This document shows, one piece after another, positions 1-10,153 of a DNA stretch of 64,000 nt. How positions within the stretch are numbered: position 1 is the stretch's first letter; every line of letters begins with the position of its first letter. Position numbers and translations under genes: made by a program. The notes beneath the pieces were generated by a model that was given only the letters and a program-made list of their open reading frames with translations, had not been told where the DNA came from and did not search any database. The stretch comes from Gordonia sp. ABSL11-1 (GTDB lineage: Bacteria > Actinomycetota > Actinomycetes > Mycobacteriales > Mycobacteriaceae): positions 1 through 64,000 of the forward strand of contig NZ_JASXSI010000008.1 of assembly GCF_030315685.1 (NCBI RefSeq). The letters are read 5' to 3'.

Positions 1-92
1 CCGCTCCGGATACGTCCATTCACACCCCCACATCCCGGCCGTTCCGACGATCTCGCGAAACCGGTCGGCGATCCGAGGTTCCGTGTCGGCAG

Positions 93-111
93 TTAGCTTA
101 GCGTAAGCTAA
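93..111. promoter_or_regulatory. IdeR/DmdR-type iron box
   Basis: TTAGCTTAGCGTAAGCTAA matches the 19-bp iron-box consensus TTAGGTTAGCCTAACCTAA at 16 of 19 positions and is itself a palindrome (GTTAGCTTA-gcg-TAAGCTAAC, 92-112). In this order such boxes bind the iron-dependent repressor IdeR (DmdR/DtxR family). It lies 65 bp beyond the stop codon of the leftmost ligase, so it more likely serves a gene beyond the left edge. I see no gene in bases 1-175. Confidence 0.7.
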
Positions 112-175
112 CTTCGCTGCGAACGGTGTGGTGAGTGTGTATCGACGGTGTCGACCAGGTGCGCGTCGGCGCGCC

Positions 176-1726
176 TCAGCTCACGGTCGCGGGCCAGTAG
201 CGCTTGCGGAGTTCACCTTTCACGAGTTTTCCGGTCGGTGTCCGGGGCAGGTCGTCGACGAAGTCGACGGACCGGGGCGCCTTGTACGCTGCGATGGCGT
301 CCCTGGTGAACCCGATCAACTCGTCGGCGAGTTGCGGCGACGGAGAGAACGCCGGATCGAGCTGCACGCACGCCTTGACGACCTCGCCGAGGTCGTCGTC
401 CGGCACGCCGATCACCGCGACGTCGTACACGGCGGGGTGGTTGACGAGGACATTCTCCGCCTCCTGCGGGTAGATGTTCACCCCACCGGAGATGATCATG
501 AACGCTTTGCGGTCGGTGAGGTAGAGGTAGCCCTCGTCGTCGACGTACCCGACATCGCCTGTCGTGGACCAGTTCTGGTGCTCGGGATGCTGCGCCTTGC
601 GGGTCTTCTCCGGGTCATTGTGGTACTCGAAGGCGACCTCGTCGCGTTCGAAGTACACCTGTCCCACCTCGCCGACCGGCATCTCGGCACCGTCCTCGTC
701 GCAGATGTGCACGACGCCGAGAAGCGGTTTGCCGACCGAGCCGGGATGATCGAGCGCTTCCTGCGGGCCGATGAAGGTCGCGCCGGCCGCTTCGGTCGAT
801 GCGTAGTACTCGTGGATGACCGGACCCCACCACTCGATCATCGAGCGCTTGACCTCGACCGGGCAGGGGGCAGCGGCATGAACGGCGATCCGCATGCTGC
901 TCACGTCGTATCGGGAGCGTACCTCGGCAGGGAGTTTCAGCATCCGGATGAACATCGTCGGCACCCACTGACTGTGCGTGACGCCATGCTCCGCGATCGC
1001 CTGCAGCGCCGTCTCCGGTTCGAAACGGTCGAGGAAGACAACGGTGCCGCCCACTGAGTTCGTCACGCCGCAATACCGCAGTGGCGCCGCGTGATACAGG
1101 GGGGCGGGGGACAGGTACACGGTGTCCGTGCCGAATCCGTACATCGGCCCGAAGATCGCCGTGTAGGCGTCGGGGATCTCGTCGACCTGACCCTGCGGGA
1201 GGGGAGTCTTGATCCCCTTCGGGCGACCGGTGGTCCCTGAGGAGTAGAGCATGTCCGTGCCGCGGGGCTGATCGGCCCGCGGTGCGTCTGATGCCTCCGC
1301 GAGAACCGTGTCGTACGAATCGAATCCGTCGATCGCGCCGCCCCAGACCAGACGACGTCCGGGTGCGGCGAGCGCCGGGATGTCGGCGGTGGTGGCGACC
1401 GCATCGGCGACGGATGCGCTCGCGAAGACGACCTTCGCGTTGCAGTCGGTGAGGATGTAGTCGGTCTCGGGCGCGGTCAGGTGGTGGTTGATCGCGGTGA
1501 CGTACAGGCCGCTGCGCAGCGCGGCCCAGTACACCTCGAACATGTGCAGATCGTTCTGGGAGATCATCGCGATCGTGTCGCCCGGGCGCAGTCCCAGTGC
1601 GTCGAGGTGATTGGCCAGACGGGTCGAGTTCTCGTCGAGCTGCCGATAGGTCAGGCACTCTCCGGTGGCGGCACGGATGATCGCGGGCTTGTCCGGAGTG
1701 GACTTCGCGAAGACTCCAGGGAACAA
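176..1726 (-). CDS. Acyl-CoA synthetase (FadD4-like AMP-dependent ligase)
   Basis: A 516-aa member of the ANL superfamily, which activates a carboxylic acid as the acyl-AMP and transfers it to CoA. The AMP-binding core YSSGTTGRPKG, the adenylate motif YYASTEA, the hinge region STTGDVGYVDDEGYLYLTDR and the C-terminal PTGKLVKGELR catalytic-lysine motif are all present. The frame is open further upstream, but I place the start at TTG 1726: AGAGGAG precedes it at good spacing and the protein then begins LFPGVFAKSTPDKPAII, typical for the family. The acid substrate cannot be read from sequence. It follows the GMC oxidase gene in the same direction with a 105-bp gap that contains a hairpin, so co-transcription is uncertain. 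Confidence 0.85.
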   Translation of the reverse strand: MFPGVFAKSTPDKPAIIRAATGECLTYRQLDENSTRLANHLDALGLRPGDTIAMISQNDLHMFEVYWAALRSGLYVTAINHHLTAPETDYILTDCNAKVVFASASVADAVATTADIPALAAPGRRLVWGGAIDGFDSYDTVLAEASDAPRADQPRGTDMLYSSGTTGRPKGIKTPLPQGQVDEIPDAYTAIFGPMYGFGTDTVYLSPAPLYHAAPLRYCGVTNSVGGTVVFLDRFEPETALQAIAEHGVTHSQWVPTMFIRMLKLPAEVRSRYDVSSMRIAVHAAAPCPVEVKRSMIEWWGPVIHEYYASTEAAGATFIGPQEALDHPGSVGKPLLGVVHICDEDGAEMPVGEVGQVYFERDEVAFEYHNDPEKTRKAQHPEHQNWSTTGDVGYVDDEGYLYLTDRKAFMIISGGVNIYPQEAENVLVNHPAVYDVAVIGVPDDDLGEVVKACVQLDPAFSPSPQLADELIGFTRDAIAAYKAPRSVDFVDDLPRTPTGKLVKGELRKRYWPATVS

Positions 1727-1754
1727 GGGTGCACTCCTCTCACGAAGGGACGAC

Positions 1755-1795
1755 CACCCCGATCGCGCACTCTTACCGAGCGATCGATCGGGGTG
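1755..1795. terminator. 11-bp-stem inverted repeat between GMC oxidase and ligase
   Basis: CACCCCGATCG (1755-1765) and CGATCGGGGTG (1785-1795) form a perfect 11-bp stem with a 19-nt loop. It lies just after the stop codon of the GMC oxidase (1832) and ahead of the ligase start (1726) on the minus strand. There is no T-run, so it could be an intrinsic terminator or attenuator of the actinobacterial kind, or an operator for the ligase gene. Confidence 0.45.
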
Positions 1796-1831
1796 TCGTG
1801 AGTCACAGTACCCCATGGGAGCGAAGCGGTG

Positions 1832-3451
1832 TCAGTGGGCTGCGAGGAACCTGTCCATCGTGCGTTCGGCGAGTGCGGTGATCGTCAGGGACGGATTGAC
1901 CAGACCCACTGCCCCAGGGATGAACGAGCCGTCGACGACGTGCAGGTTCTCGTAGCCGCGAACCGCACCGTCCATGGTGGCCGCGGCGCCCATCACGACG
2001 CCGCCGAGGCCGTGATATGTGCTGGCCGAACCGAATCCCGTGGCGCGCGACGACACGTGGACCCCGTTGGTGCCGAAGCCGTACCGGGCCTCGGTGCGTT
2101 CGTGGAAGCGCGCGATGAAGGCGTTGGCGCGTCGATCGAGATCGTTGCGGTCGGCGGGGTGGGGATAGTTGAGCTGGCCCCGCCGGGTGGCGTGGTCGAA
2201 GTCGATCGTGCCGCGTTCGTCGGTGTGCGCCTGCACGAGGTGAGTCGTGGCCGCCTTGCCCAGCGGTGCGGGCAACGGTGTGGCCTGGTAGACCATCGAC
2301 ACCGGCCCGCCAGAGAGATCATCCTCGTAGATCCGCGCATATCCGGGTCCGCCCTGGATGGCGCCGAAGTCCTCACGCGGGTTCGCGCGAATCGTGAGGA
2401 AGTCACCGTTGACCCCGAAACCGTCGCCGATCCGCGGCGAGAGGCGGGGCAGGGTGCCCTTGGCGCGTGCCTCGACCAGAAGGCGGGTGGAGTGGAACGA
2501 GCCGGCGGCCATGAAGAGGTGATCCGCCTCGGCGGTCACCGTTCGGACCGTGCGACCCCGCTCGTCCAGGACGCGCGCGGAGACGACGAATCCCTTGCTG
2601 CGAGAGCGGGGTCGGATGTCGAACACCTCGTGCATCGGTTTGATCGTGACATTGCCGGTTCGCTCCGCTGCCGCGAGATAGGTGCGATCCAACGACTTCT
2701 TGGCGCCGCTGTTGTTGCCGTAACTGGACTCGCCGATCGACACCGACGCGGTCCTGCGACCGGCGAGCTCCGCACGGACGATGTCCCAGTCGATGGCGAA
2801 GTCGAAGAAGTGGGGCGTCGCGCCGTAGCGGTCGACCACCTTGAGCCACGAGCGGGCGCCGACGTAGCGAGGATGGGCGAGGATGTCCGCCGGGAGCGGT
2901 GCGACGCCGAGTCGCTGCTTGGCGCGCGGGTAGTAGGTGGCGGCGAGCTCGGAATAGTCTGCCGCAGCGGGGAAGATGTGCTCGAAGTCCTGACGTCGCG
3001 GTACCGGTGTGAACGACCCGAACACCAAGGAACCGCCGCCGACCCCTGCGCCGTAGACGGCTTCGACGCCGTTGCCCATGACGTGATCGAGGACTCCCGG
3101 ATACGGTTCCACCGGAAGCGCGGTCGCAGCACTCGGTCCGGCGGGACTGCCGAACCACGCTGCGCGCCTGTCCGGGTTCGTCGTCGTCGCAAACGTGTTG
3201 CCGTCCGGGCGGATCGGCCACCGACGACCACGCTCGAACACCGTGGTCGTGACCCCGGCCTCACCGAGGCGACGGGCGGCGACGGCCCCACCGAATCCGG
3301 TTCCGATGACGATGGCGGTCCGTCCGTCGCGCGGGGCGGCAGTCGCCCCGGAACGGACGGTGGACAGGGCGCCGAGCGCGGACAGGCCGGCGACGCCACC
3401 GACGAAGGCGCGGCGGGAGACCGGGTGCCCGGTCCGAGGGGTTTCATTCAC
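1832..3451 (-). CDS. Tat-exported GMC oxidoreductase, class I cholesterol-oxidase-like
   Basis: A 539-aa FAD-dependent glucose-methanol-choline oxidoreductase. Residues 12-16 (SRRAF) followed by a hydrophobic stretch ending near ATAAPRDG form a twin-arginine signal, so export in folded form is expected. The dinucleotide-binding motif VIGTGFGGAVAA follows directly. The C-terminus matches class I cholesterol oxidases: H480 in TYHGLGG and N519 in NPSLTITALAER correspond to the catalytic His and Asn of that family, about 39 residues apart. Cholesterol or another 3-beta-hydroxysteroid is the likely substrate, but secondary alcohols in general are possible. The start is GTG 3451 with no Shine-Dalgarno; a TATTCT -10-like element lies 6 nt upstream, suggesting a leaderless mRNA. 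An iron-box-like palindrome lies just behind that element. Confidence 0.85.
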   Translation of the reverse strand: MNETPRTGHPVSRRAFVGGVAGLSALGALSTVRSGATAAPRDGRTAIVIGTGFGGAVAARRLGEAGVTTTVFERGRRWPIRPDGNTFATTTNPDRRAAWFGSPAGPSAATALPVEPYPGVLDHVMGNGVEAVYGAGVGGGSLVFGSFTPVPRRQDFEHIFPAAADYSELAATYYPRAKQRLGVAPLPADILAHPRYVGARSWLKVVDRYGATPHFFDFAIDWDIVRAELAGRRTASVSIGESSYGNNSGAKKSLDRTYLAAAERTGNVTIKPMHEVFDIRPRSRSKGFVVSARVLDERGRTVRTVTAEADHLFMAAGSFHSTRLLVEARAKGTLPRLSPRIGDGFGVNGDFLTIRANPREDFGAIQGGPGYARIYEDDLSGGPVSMVYQATPLPAPLGKAATTHLVQAHTDERGTIDFDHATRRGQLNYPHPADRNDLDRRANAFIARFHERTEARYGFGTNGVHVSSRATGFGSASTYHGLGGVVMGAAATMDGAVRGYENLHVVDGSFIPGAVGLVNPSLTITALAERTMDRFLAAH

Positions 3452-3457
3452 CGGATG

Positions 3458-3463
3458 AGAATA
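3458..3463 (-). promoter_or_regulatory. Candidate -10 element, leaderless GMC oxidase mRNA
   Basis: TATTCT on the minus strand ends 6 nt before the GTG start at 3451. With no ribosome-binding site in front of that codon, transcription starting at or next to the GTG is the simplest reading. Confidence 0.35.
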
Positions 3464-3468
3464 CCGGA

Positions 3469-3487
3469 TGAGGATAGCCTCAGCTTA
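3469..3487. promoter_or_regulatory. Iron-box-like palindrome upstream of GMC oxidase
   Basis: TGAGGATAGCCTCAGCTTA matches the iron-box consensus at 14 of 19 positions, with the central core TAGCCT intact. It sits immediately upstream of the candidate -10 (3458-3463) of the GMC oxidase and downstream of the acnR stop codon, where a bound repressor would block the oxidase promoter. Confidence 0.5.
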
Positions 3488-3509
3488 GTGATCCAGGACA
3501 CGGCGTGGG

Positions 3510-4079
3510 TCACTGATGAGCGCGGACCGACTCCTCCACCAGGTCGAGGACGTCGTGGAGATCGTCGGTGGGCTGCCCGGAGGCCAGTCGGGTGATCAGG
3601 CCGTCGAGTACCAGGTCGAGGTATTTCAGCAGGACATCGGTCGGCACATCGTCGCGCAGGCGGCCCGCCTGTCTGCCGCGTTCCAGGCGGCGCAGGGTCG
3701 CCTGTTCCAGCTCCGCCGACCTCGCCACCCATTCGGCACGAAAAGTGTTGTCGGTCCGGAGTTTTCGGGCGATCTCCAGTCGGGTCCCGAGCCAGTCGAA
3801 GTCCTGTGGGCGGGCGAGCATGTCTCGCATGACCTGGACCAGACCTTGTTCGGCCGCGACGTCGGCCATCCGTTCGGCGTCCTCGCGTGCCAACGCGAGG
3901 AACAGGGCTTCCTTGTCCCGGTAGTGGTGAAAGATCGCACCACGGGAGAGGCCGGTCGATTCCTCGATCCGTTTGACGGTGGCACCGTCGTAGCCGTACT
4001 CCGCAAAGCAGTGCCGCGCGCCGTCGAGGATCTCTCGACGACGCGCAGCCAGCCGGTCATCACTGACCTTGGGCACCAT
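3510..4079 (-). CDS. acnR: TetR-family repressor of aconitase, AcnR
   Basis: A 189-aa TetR-family protein. The N-terminal helix-turn-helix is clear (REILDGARHCFAEYGYDGATVKRIEE, then GLSRGAIFHHYRDKEALF, residues about 15-60), followed by an all-helical ligand domain. Its place 30 bp downstream of acn on the same strand is the conserved acn-acnR arrangement known in Corynebacterium glutamicum, where AcnR represses acn, and in M. tuberculosis (Rv1475c-Rv1474c). A perfect AcnR-type operator upstream of acn (7191-7210) supports the same role here. The ATG at 4079 has AGGAG at good spacing. Confidence 0.9.
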   Translation of the reverse strand: MVPKVSDDRLAARRREILDGARHCFAEYGYDGATVKRIEESTGLSRGAIFHHYRDKEALFLALAREDAERMADVAAEQGLVQVMRDMLARPQDFDWLGTRLEIARKLRTDNTFRAEWVARSAELEQATLRRLERGRQAGRLRDDVPTDVLLKYLDLVLDGLITRLASGQPTDDLHDVLDLVEESVRAHQ

Positions 4080-4109
4080 GTGCTCCTGGTCGTTCGTCGA
4101 TCAAGTCGG

Positions 4110-6944
<2,835 letters not shown>

Positions 6945-7190
6945 GTCTAATCCACTCTCCTCAAGTGCCGGCGGGCTGCGCCGGCCTGCTTCTCCATGGT
7001 CCGCGCGACGATCCGGACGGAACCGTTGTGGCCGGTCGGCGAGCGATCGTCTCGGCTCGTCGACGTCGACCGTGTACCGACGGGCTGCGTCGGCGTATGT
7101 GCAACGTGCGTCCGTCGTTGCATGGCTGTCACCGTCCGGGTTTCGATCAGCAGGACGCTGCTCGCGGCCGGCGACGACACCGGCCATACT
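6945..7190. other. acn leader region without a gene
   Basis: About 245 bp between the acn start and its operator. Open frames here are only upstream extensions of acn or shadows. Apart from the GC-rich hairpin near 6967-6986 I see no recognisable RNA element. If the AcnR site marks the promoter, acn has a long 5' untranslated leader. Confidence 0.4.
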
Positions 7191-7210
7191 AACAGTACGA
7201 GCGTACTGTT
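7191..7210. promoter_or_regulatory. AcnR operator
   Basis: AACAGTAC-gagc-GTACTGTT is a perfect 8-4-8 palindrome. Its core CAGTAC-N4-GTACTG fits the AcnR site known from corynebacteria (CAGNAC...GTACTG). It lies upstream of acn and divergently upstream of the Rv1476-like gene, so one repressor could in principle touch both. Confidence 0.85.
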
Positions 7211-7310
7211 AACAAGCCGCCCGGCACCCGACACGCCGATGACGCGCATGATCGGGTACCGGGTTTCTCCGGACCCCATCATTCTGTCGTACCGTGCAGC
7301 AGGAGGTTTG

Positions 7311-7439
7311 GTGAGCCGGAACTGTCCGTGCGAATTTAATGCTCGCGAAACCTCGCCGCCGACCGCGACACGCGACGGGGTGCGCGCCGCGGCGGGTGAC
7401 CGGTGCGGAGGGTCGAATGACGTGAGGATGGCCAGATGA
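7311..7439 (+). CDS. Candidate small leader ORF (42 aa), coupled to Rv1476-like gene
   Basis: GTG 7311 has a perfect AGGAGG Shine-Dalgarno (7301-7306, 4-nt spacer) and opens a 42-codon frame beginning VSRNCPCEFNARETS. Its TGA stop overlaps the ATG of the next gene by 4 nt (ATGA at 7436-7439), a classic coupling arrangement. The peptide is Arg-rich, with a Cys-Pro-Cys near its start and no recognisable domain. It may be a regulatory upstream ORF rather than a functional peptide, and codon use is too short to judge. An alternative is that the next gene uses its own start only and this frame is chance. Confidence 0.4.
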   Translation: MSRNCPCEFNARETSPPTATRDGVRAAAGDRCGGSNDVRMAR

Positions 7440-8077
7440 GTCCGGGTGCGACGACGCAGGGTGTGCTCGCCCTTCCGCCGATGGGTGTGACCGCACCGGC
7501 GGTCATCCCCGAGGACGTCGACATGGACGCGCTGCTCGCCGGTATCCGCGACGACGGTGTCGCCGCGCCGTCCGACCAGGTTGCCGGACTGCGCGATGTC
7601 GTCGCGCATGCGAAATCCGAGGGGTACGACGTGAGCTTCGTGGTCCTGCCGACGGCGCAACCCAAGTTCACCTACTACCGCGACATCGCGACCGAACTGC
7701 AATCCGAGGTGGGCGGCACCGTGATCGTCCTCGGGCCGAATTCGGTCGGCAGTTCGTCGCCCTATTTCAGCCGCGTCCAGCAGGAAGAGGCCACCGACAA
7801 TCTGACCCTCACCGATCCGCCGCTGGCGGCGCGGCAGATGTGGGATCAGATGAGCGGGCCGTCGATGAACTGGACCGCGATCACCCTGGTGCTCATCGTC
7901 GTCGTCGTCATCGGCGCGGCCGTCGCGCGCCTGCGCTCGCGTCGCGCGCACAACCGCGCCACGCCGCCCGGCACCGCGTCGGGGGAGTCGTCGGCGACGA
8001 CACCGGCAGCGGACGACCCCGCCGCCCCGACCGGGGCGGGCCCGGGCACCACCGACCTCTCGCGCGACCTGCCCTAG
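7436..8077 (+). CDS. Rv1476-family membrane protein
   Basis: A 213-aa protein at the position of Rv1476, between acn and ripA, and resembling that family. Residues 1-135 form a soluble domain (VDMDALLAGIRDDGV, then SFVVLPTAQPKFTYYRDIATEL and GGTVIVLGPNSVGSSS). One transmembrane helix follows near residues 145-162 (WTAITLVLIVVVVIGAAVA), then a basic stretch and a Ser/Thr/Pro/Ala-rich tail. The family is of unknown function; its constant link to RipA/MoxR genes suggests an envelope role. The ATG at 7436 overlaps the stop of a small upstream ORF; ATG 7480 would give a shorter form. Confidence 0.8.
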   Translation: MSPGATTQGVLALPPMGVTAPAVIPEDVDMDALLAGIRDDGVAAPSDQVAGLRDVVAHAKSEGYDVSFVVLPTAQPKFTYYRDIATELQSEVGGTVIVLGPNSVGSSSPYFSRVQQEEATDNLTLTDPPLAARQMWDQMSGPSMNWTAITLVLIVVVVIGAAVARLRSRRAHNRATPPGTASGESSATTPAADDPAAPTGAGPGTTDLSRDLP

Positions 8078-8500
8078 TCGGCCCCAGTCGTGCCCTAGTC
8101 GTGCCCTAGTCGCGGTCCGTTCACCGGCCGTACATCGCCGGGGCCTCGGCACCGACCGCCGGGACACGGGCCTCACGCGCGTGTACACCCTCCCTCCGAG
8201 CGCCAGTCGGGCGACCCGCCCCCGTGGTGCTCTCGTTGCGAATTCGAGACCTCACCCCGCGATGGGTTCTTTGGCCAGTTCACGGCGTTTTCGCAGGTAA
8301 TCACGCCAATGTAATTCGTGACGACGGTTTTCCGATGTGTCTGATGTGACGTACGGTTCTGATGTCGCGTGTGGTGTCCGAGTGATCGAGGGGCCGCATG
8401 TGATGCATGGTGCAGGCCGAGAACGGTCGGGACGGGTGGGCACTGACGTCGCAACGAAGCGGGTGTGGCGGGGCATGCCGCGAACGACAAGGGAGATCTG
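8078..8500. other. Non-coding region upstream of ripA
   Basis: 423 bp with no convincing gene on either strand. Just after the Rv1476-like stop there is a short tandem repeat (GTGCCCTAGTC twice, about 8088-8111). Further on, TGATGT-type words recur (8337-8365). This must contain the ripA promoter and a long leader, but I cannot identify a named riboswitch or a definite -10/-35 pair. Confidence 0.3.
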
Positions 8501-10024
8501 GTGAGGCGAGGTAGAACCGGTGTGGTGCGCGGGGGTCCACCGCTGGCACGCCTGTGCGCGCTCATGGTCATCGTCGTCCTCGGCGCCTTCGGAGCCGGGC
8601 AGGCTGCACTGGGGCCGGCGCTGGCCGCGCCGGCCGGCAAGCAGTCGGGCGTCTCCGGGTTGATCAATCAGATCGCCAAGGCGAATCAGAACATCGCCGA
8701 CCTCGACAACGCGGTCGCGGTGCGACAGGAGAACGTCAACCGCGCGCTCGTCGACTATCAGAACTCGGTGGCCGCCGAGAAGCTCGCCACCGTCGCCGCG
8801 ACATCGGCCAAGCGATCGCTCGACGACTCGGGTCGACGGGTGGCCGAGGCGCAGAAGGCCTTCGACCGGTTCGCCCGCGACGTCTACCGGCAGGGCAGCG
8901 CCCAGGGGTCGATGTCCAACTACGTCTCCTCCGACAATCCGCAGTCGGTACTGGACCGCGTGACGGTACTCGACCGCGTCGGTCGCCAGCAGCGCGACAC
9001 CGTCGAGCGTCTCCAGGTCGCGCGCAACCAGCAGGCCAACCGGGTGGCGGCCGTCGAGGCCACCAAGCGTCAGGCGGCGTTCGCGACCAAGAGCGCGGGC
9101 ACCCGCAAGGACGACGCGCTGGCGGCGGTGGCGCAGGCGCGGTCGGCGGCATCGACCGAACAGCAGCGTCGCTCCGAACTGATCAAGAAGCGCGACAAGG
9201 TACAGGCTTCGCTCGACAAGATCCGCGGAGTTGCCCCCAAGCGTCAGGTCGAGGGTCCCAGCGCTTCCGAACTCCTGTCCAACCTCTTCCCGAGTTCGCC
9301 CGGTACGCCGGCGACCCCGGCCGCGCCGTCGACTCCGGGTGGCGGCGACAACCAGGCGCTCGCGGTGGCCGCCGAGGCGGCAGGGAAGCTGGCCCTCGAC
9401 GTCGGCCAGAAGGTCCTCTCCGAGATCGTCGGTCAGCAGCAGCTGCCGCATTCCCAGCTCCTCGACGAGCTCGGCGTGGGCGGATCGGACATGACCGGCA
9501 GCGGGCCGGACTCGCTGAGTTCCACGCTGTCCACCGGAAGCCTCGGCAGCCTGTTCGGCAGCTCGTCGGGCGGCGGTGGCATGGTCCGTCCGGGCCTGCG
9601 CGGCCCGCAGGCGGTCGAGATCAGTGTTAATCGTGCGCTGTCCCAGCTGAACGTCCCGTACGCCTGGGGCGGCGGCGACGGCAACGGACCGACCCGCGGA
9701 ATCCGCGACGGTGGTGTGGCCGACAGCTACGGCGACTACAACAAGGTGGGCTTCGACTGCTCCGGCCTGATGATCTACGCGTTCGCCGGAGTGGGGATCG
9801 ACCTGCCGCACTACACCGGCTACCAGTACACGTCGGGTCCGCAGTTCCCGCTCTCCCAGATGAAACGCGGCGACATGATCTTCTACGGCCCCAACGCGAG
9901 CCAGCACGTCGCGCTGTACCTGGGCGACAACAAGATGGTGGAGGCCCCGCAGTCGGGCGACGTCGTGAAGGTGTCGCCGCTGCGGACCGCCGGGGCGATG
10001 CCGAACGTGGTCCGCCTCCTCTGA
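8501..10024 (+). CDS. ripA: Peptidoglycan endopeptidase RipA (NlpC/P60)
   Basis: A 507-aa secreted D,L-endopeptidase that cleaves peptide stems of peptidoglycan during daughter-cell separation. Features in order: basic N-terminus and signal peptide ending near ALAAPAGK; a long alpha-helical coiled-coil pro-domain (about 45-260) that in mycobacterial RipA blocks the active site; a Pro/Gly/Ser-rich linker; and the NlpC/P60 domain. Catalytic residues are C420 (DCSGL), H469 (QHVALYLG) and E481, spaced 49 and 12 residues apart as in M. tuberculosis RipA (C383, H432, E444). The start is GTG 8501 after AGGGAG; an in-frame TTG/ATG region upstream lacks a site. No separate ripB follows; moxR comes next. 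Confidence 0.93.
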   Translation: MRRGRTGVVRGGPPLARLCALMVIVVLGAFGAGQAALGPALAAPAGKQSGVSGLINQIAKANQNIADLDNAVAVRQENVNRALVDYQNSVAAEKLATVAATSAKRSLDDSGRRVAEAQKAFDRFARDVYRQGSAQGSMSNYVSSDNPQSVLDRVTVLDRVGRQQRDTVERLQVARNQQANRVAAVEATKRQAAFATKSAGTRKDDALAAVAQARSAASTEQQRRSELIKKRDKVQASLDKIRGVAPKRQVEGPSASELLSNLFPSSPGTPATPAAPSTPGGGDNQALAVAAEAAGKLALDVGQKVLSEIVGQQQLPHSQLLDELGVGGSDMTGSGPDSLSSTLSTGSLGSLFGSSSGGGGMVRPGLRGPQAVEISVNRALSQLNVPYAWGGGDGNGPTRGIRDGGVADSYGDYNKVGFDCSGLMIYAFAGVGIDLPHYTGYQYTSGPQFPLSQMKRGDMIFYGPNASQHVALYLGDNKMVEAPQSGDVVKVSPLRTAGAMPNVVRLL

Positions 10025-10153
10025 CGCGCGCACGACCCTTCTTGGCCGCCTTTCAGGCAACGCGACTACGCTGGCAGCGACACGACAGGCCGCCCCGCGT
10101 TGCCGGCCCGCACCGGGTGGTGTGTGCGGCACGTAGACGAACAGGAGCACCGG

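Noticed and set aside
8078-8500. c-di-AMP (ydaO) riboswitch upstream of ripA
   Set aside because: Such riboswitches precede some actinobacterial wall hydrolases, but I could not align the conserved core to this region.
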